From Icerya purchasi (Eukaryota > Arthropoda > Insecta > Hemiptera > Monophlebidae): DNA of 64,000 nt. The notes under the pieces were generated by a model. That model was not told where the DNA came from. It searched no databases and saw only the letters and a list, made by a program, of their open reading frames with translations. The DNA lies in assembly GCA_039619475.1 (NCBI GenBank), contig CM077115.1, positions 555,418,826-555,482,825 on the forward strand, given 5' to 3'. Each line of letters starts with the position of its first letter. Position 1 is the first letter of the stretch. The position numbers and the translations under genes are program-made. Positions 61,531-64,000 of this stretch are shown here, in pieces.

Positions 61531-62911
61531 TTAATATCTTAATGGGTGGTGTATTCCCTAATTCTGATAGGTTACTTGGATGTTTTAGGAGATCGAGGGA
61601 TTTTACATTAGCCAGATTTTGTACTACTCTGTACTCTGAGATGACAGCCTTGCCAATGAGAAATAAGTTCATTGGGAGAACATTAGAGATAATACAGGCA
61701 GCTGAGGAGGGTGTAGTTTTGTATAGTGAAGAAATGTTGAGAATACATTTTTTCTTTGTTGTTTGTTGACTAGCTTTAGTATTTTTTTTGTTTATGTAAA
61801 TGCAGACACCATATCCATAGATGGACTGAATGAGCCCTTTGTATAGAATTAGCCTCTCCTTGTATTTTAGACCAAGATTGTTTGGTAATATCTTTCTAAG
61901 TTTGTCATAAATTTTACAGCATTTGTCATTTATTGTTTTTAAGTGTGCTGAGAAATTAAGCTTGTGGTCAATTATGGTGCCAAGATATTTGATTTGGTCA
62001 ACTAGTGGGATTGGTTGTCCTAAAATAATTTTCAGTTGTTTAAGTTTATCTCGTGGTTTTTTATTTCCTATTAATAAGGATCTACATTTTTCAGTTGAAA
62101 ATTTTAGGCCTAGCTATGCGATAATGTCTTCTAGATTTTTGCAGATTATCTCTTTTTTTTTTTTTTGTACGTTAGTATATGCTTTGATTTTGAATAGAAT
62201 GTAGAGATCGTCGGCATATGAGATCAGTGCAGCATCGGCATTACTTGTTACACAGGCATGCTCTATGTCTTTGTGTACTTTTGAATAGAGAATGTTCCAC
62301 AATGTTAGTCCTAGGACTGAACCTTGGGGAACTCCGCAGCTAACTTTTCTTACAGAGGTAGCATTGTTAATTTGAAGACGAGCTAATCTACTTTGAAAGT
62401 AATTAATCAAAATATTAACAATTGAAGGATTAATTTTATTAGCTTTTAGTAGTTCTATAGTCGAGAACCATCTGCAGTTGTCAAACGCTCTCTTGATGTC
62501 AAAGGAGATTACAAAGGCAGATGAACCCTCTTTCAGAGCGCTCTTGATGAATTCGGTCAGTTTGTGGACCGCTCTTTCAGCAGAGTAAGATTCTCTAAAT
62601 CCATATTGATTATCGTGTAGTATATGTTTCTCTGTTATTTCCCTGATTAACATCTGATTTATGATTTTCTTAAAGACTTTCCCAGAGGAGTTTAGTAATG
62701 AGATTGGCCTGTATGCTGTGACGTTAGCAATGTCTTTGTCTGGTTTTTGTATTAGTGTTATATCAGAGATTTTCCAGCAGGATGGAAATACTTCCAATTC
62801 CAGACATCTGTTGTACATTAAGTAAAATAAATCAGGAAAATTAATATTAAGTACCTTCAATGTTTTGTTAGTAATTTTGTCTTTCCTAGGGGCTTTCCGA
62901 TTATTAAGTGA
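61514..62911 (-). pseudogene. LINE-B ORF2, reverse transcriptase and thumb region
   Basis: In one frame the minus strand encodes SLNNRKAPRKDKITNKTLKV, then YRPISLL, YGFRES, motif A FDIKRAFDN (two aspartates), motif B GVPQGSVLG and motif C YADDLYILF. After a TAG at about 62114 the frame continues through LKFSTEKCRSLLIGNKK and IKYLGTIIDHKLNFSAHL to a stop at 61514. It is preceded by an in-frame TAG at 62912. The usual APGKD is APRKD here. Catalytic aspartates are kept, but the ORF is not continuous and there is no ATG start, so it is a pseudogene. Confidence 0.9.
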
Positions 62912-62914
62912 CTA

Positions 62915-63249
62915 TATAATATTATCTATTGCCTCTCGATCTACTCTTAATCTGTTGGATTTATGCGAGTCTAGTGTTTTTAGTTCGCTATCTTTTTTTT
63001 TTCGGGGAAGAAGTAACTAAGAAAAATGTTACATTTTTCTAGGTTATCTATATATATTTTATTTCCGTGGTGTATATTGATGGAATATTGAATATTTTAT
63101 TTTTGTCAAGGGAATATTTATATGGTTTTCCCCACGCACTTGATTCATTTACAAATCGTCGCCGGTGGTTTATTTTGGCTTTGACAATAGATTTTTTGTA
63201 TTTTTTATTTTATTTATTTTTTTTCCATACGTGCTTACAGCATCATAGG
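62915..63249 (-). pseudogene. LINE-B ORF2, linker between endonuclease and RT
   Basis: A third frame encodes RRFVNESSAWGKPYKYS near 63110-63170. The WGKPYK motif is the usual short conserved stretch just upstream of reverse transcriptase in LINEs of this type. The frame differs from both neighbours, showing at least two frameshifts in this 350-base section. Confidence 0.7.
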
Positions 63250-64000
63250 CTAGCAGCACAACAATGAGAGGTGGGTTAAATTTGATTGTAGAGATTGGTA
63301 TCTTGGAGAAACTTGAAGAGGGCGAAAACAAAGTTGTCCGAGTCTTCTAGGAGTGATGTGGTGAAGAAGCTTTCGCATGATTTTTGACGCTGTGAAAGTA
63401 ATATTTATTATAAAAAGCTTCAGATAGTTACTAGTTTTATTTTTAATTTTACGGACCCTGTTAATTTCATTTTTAATTTCTTGTAGTTCTTTAGTCCACC
63501 AATCATTGTGCGGGGTTTTGACTGGGTTATTTTTAATGAGGGGGGAATATAAATCTGAGATGTTTTTATCGAGAGTATTACTATCGTTACTAGCCTTAAT
63601 GTCTTCTAGAAATCTGTTGATTACATAGTCATTTGTCATTTGAATTAATTTTATGTTGTCAGTTTTGGAATAGTTGTTGCCAGTTTTAATGATATTATCG
63701 TTTAGAGTTATATTGAATAGTTTATGAGGTGATAAGTCTGTTTGAATAATGTCGTGCTGATACAAAGTGTGAGTTTCTTTTGACACTAGGAGGTAGTTGA
63801 TAATACTGGATCCATTATAGTTTTCAAATGTAAGTGTTTTGTCATTCATAATTATTAGATCGTTAGAGTATATGAAGTTATAGAGTAGATTAGAATTTTT
63901 GCTAGCCGTTATTTTGTTTTCGGATGTGGATAAACGTATATTAAAATCGCCAACAATTGTTGTTTTTAGTTGTGGATTGCTTTTTATTGTGTATTTTATT
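63250..64000 (-). pseudogene. LINE-B ORF2, endonuclease end, partial
   Basis: The frame is open from the window edge. It reads TIVGDFNIRLSTSE at 63940-63960, the GDFN motif of AP-type endonucleases, then SSIINYLLVSKE and, further on, a LSPHKLF where SDH is usual, so the catalytic His is displaced or the motif altered. The C-terminal part up to the stop at 63250 becomes a shifted, non-homologous tail. This enzyme would nick the target DNA to prime reverse transcription. The N-terminal half lies outside the window. Confidence 0.8.

Larger units (their letters stand above)
60616..64000 (-). mobile_element. LINE-B, R1-like non-LTR retrotransposon, open at window edge
   Basis: The 3' end is a 27-base poly(A) (the T-run at 60616-60642). 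Moving up the minus strand come a 3' UTR of about 550 bp, the C-terminal domain, reverse transcriptase and AP-like endonuclease, which continues beyond the window. The GVPQGSVLG...LWNILY pattern of RT motif B and the LSGHGNLEEYLYRF segment followed by C..C.....D..H....C are typical of the R1/LOA group (inference). No RNase H is seen. At 3.4 kb or more it is the longest element here. Confidence 0.9.

Noticed and set aside
61175..62204. Plus-strand frames of 75-119 codons
   Set aside because: Antisense to LINE-B ORF2, whose conserved motifs are on the minus strand.

Overview
This is a 64 kb piece of an AT-rich nuclear genome from an animal, most likely an arthropod. The evidence is very low coding density, abundant microsatellites and long homopolymers, decayed non-LTR retrotransposons with poly(A) tails, a tRNA-derived SINE family, a hAT transposon relic and foldback elements. 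CpG is not visibly depleted, which would fit an insect such as a hymenopteran, but no host gene is present to fix the taxon. There is no sign of bacterial, phage or organellar DNA.

I recognise no host protein-coding gene, rRNA or tRNA gene. Every protein-like signal belongs to a transposable element. LINE-A is a T/C-rich-stranded LINE with reverse transcriptase, RNase H and a C-terminal Cys/His motif. Its longest copy is at 23.33-25.85 kb (+), and shorter or more diverged 3' copies lie at 8.42-9.03, 18.2-19.0, 21.52-21.59, 38.45-38.88, 44.59-45.09, 47.77-47.89, 53.55-54.09 and 59.11-59.59 kb. LINE-B is an R1-like element on the minus strand. It runs from its poly(A) end at 60.62 kb past the right window edge, with endonuclease, reverse transcriptase and C-terminal parts broken by frameshifts and stops.

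Five copies of one SINE family lie at 6.0, 28.8, 30.2, 34.8 and 50.9 kb. Three copies of a second short family lie at 11.4, 35.7 and 45.3 kb, and its 3' end resembles that of LINE-A. A collapsed hAT element (9.29-9.60 kb) still encodes the C-terminal dimerisation motif. Three long inverted repeats stand out at 15.34-15.52, 41.07-41.27 and 57.30-57.80 kb; the second carries ribozyme-like motifs. A possible LTR lies at 9.92-10.44 kb, and a fragment of a third LINE type at 0.73-0.95 kb.

Other structure: a 24-bp minisatellite of about 22 units (33.73-34.25 kb) that is open in two reading frames, shorter 12-, 14- and 21-bp tandem arrays, many (AT)n tracts, and one GC-richer block near 43.5-44.2 kb with TTAATTAA sites, the best (still weak) candidate for host regulatory DNA. 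The rest looks like unique AT-rich intergenic or intronic sequence.
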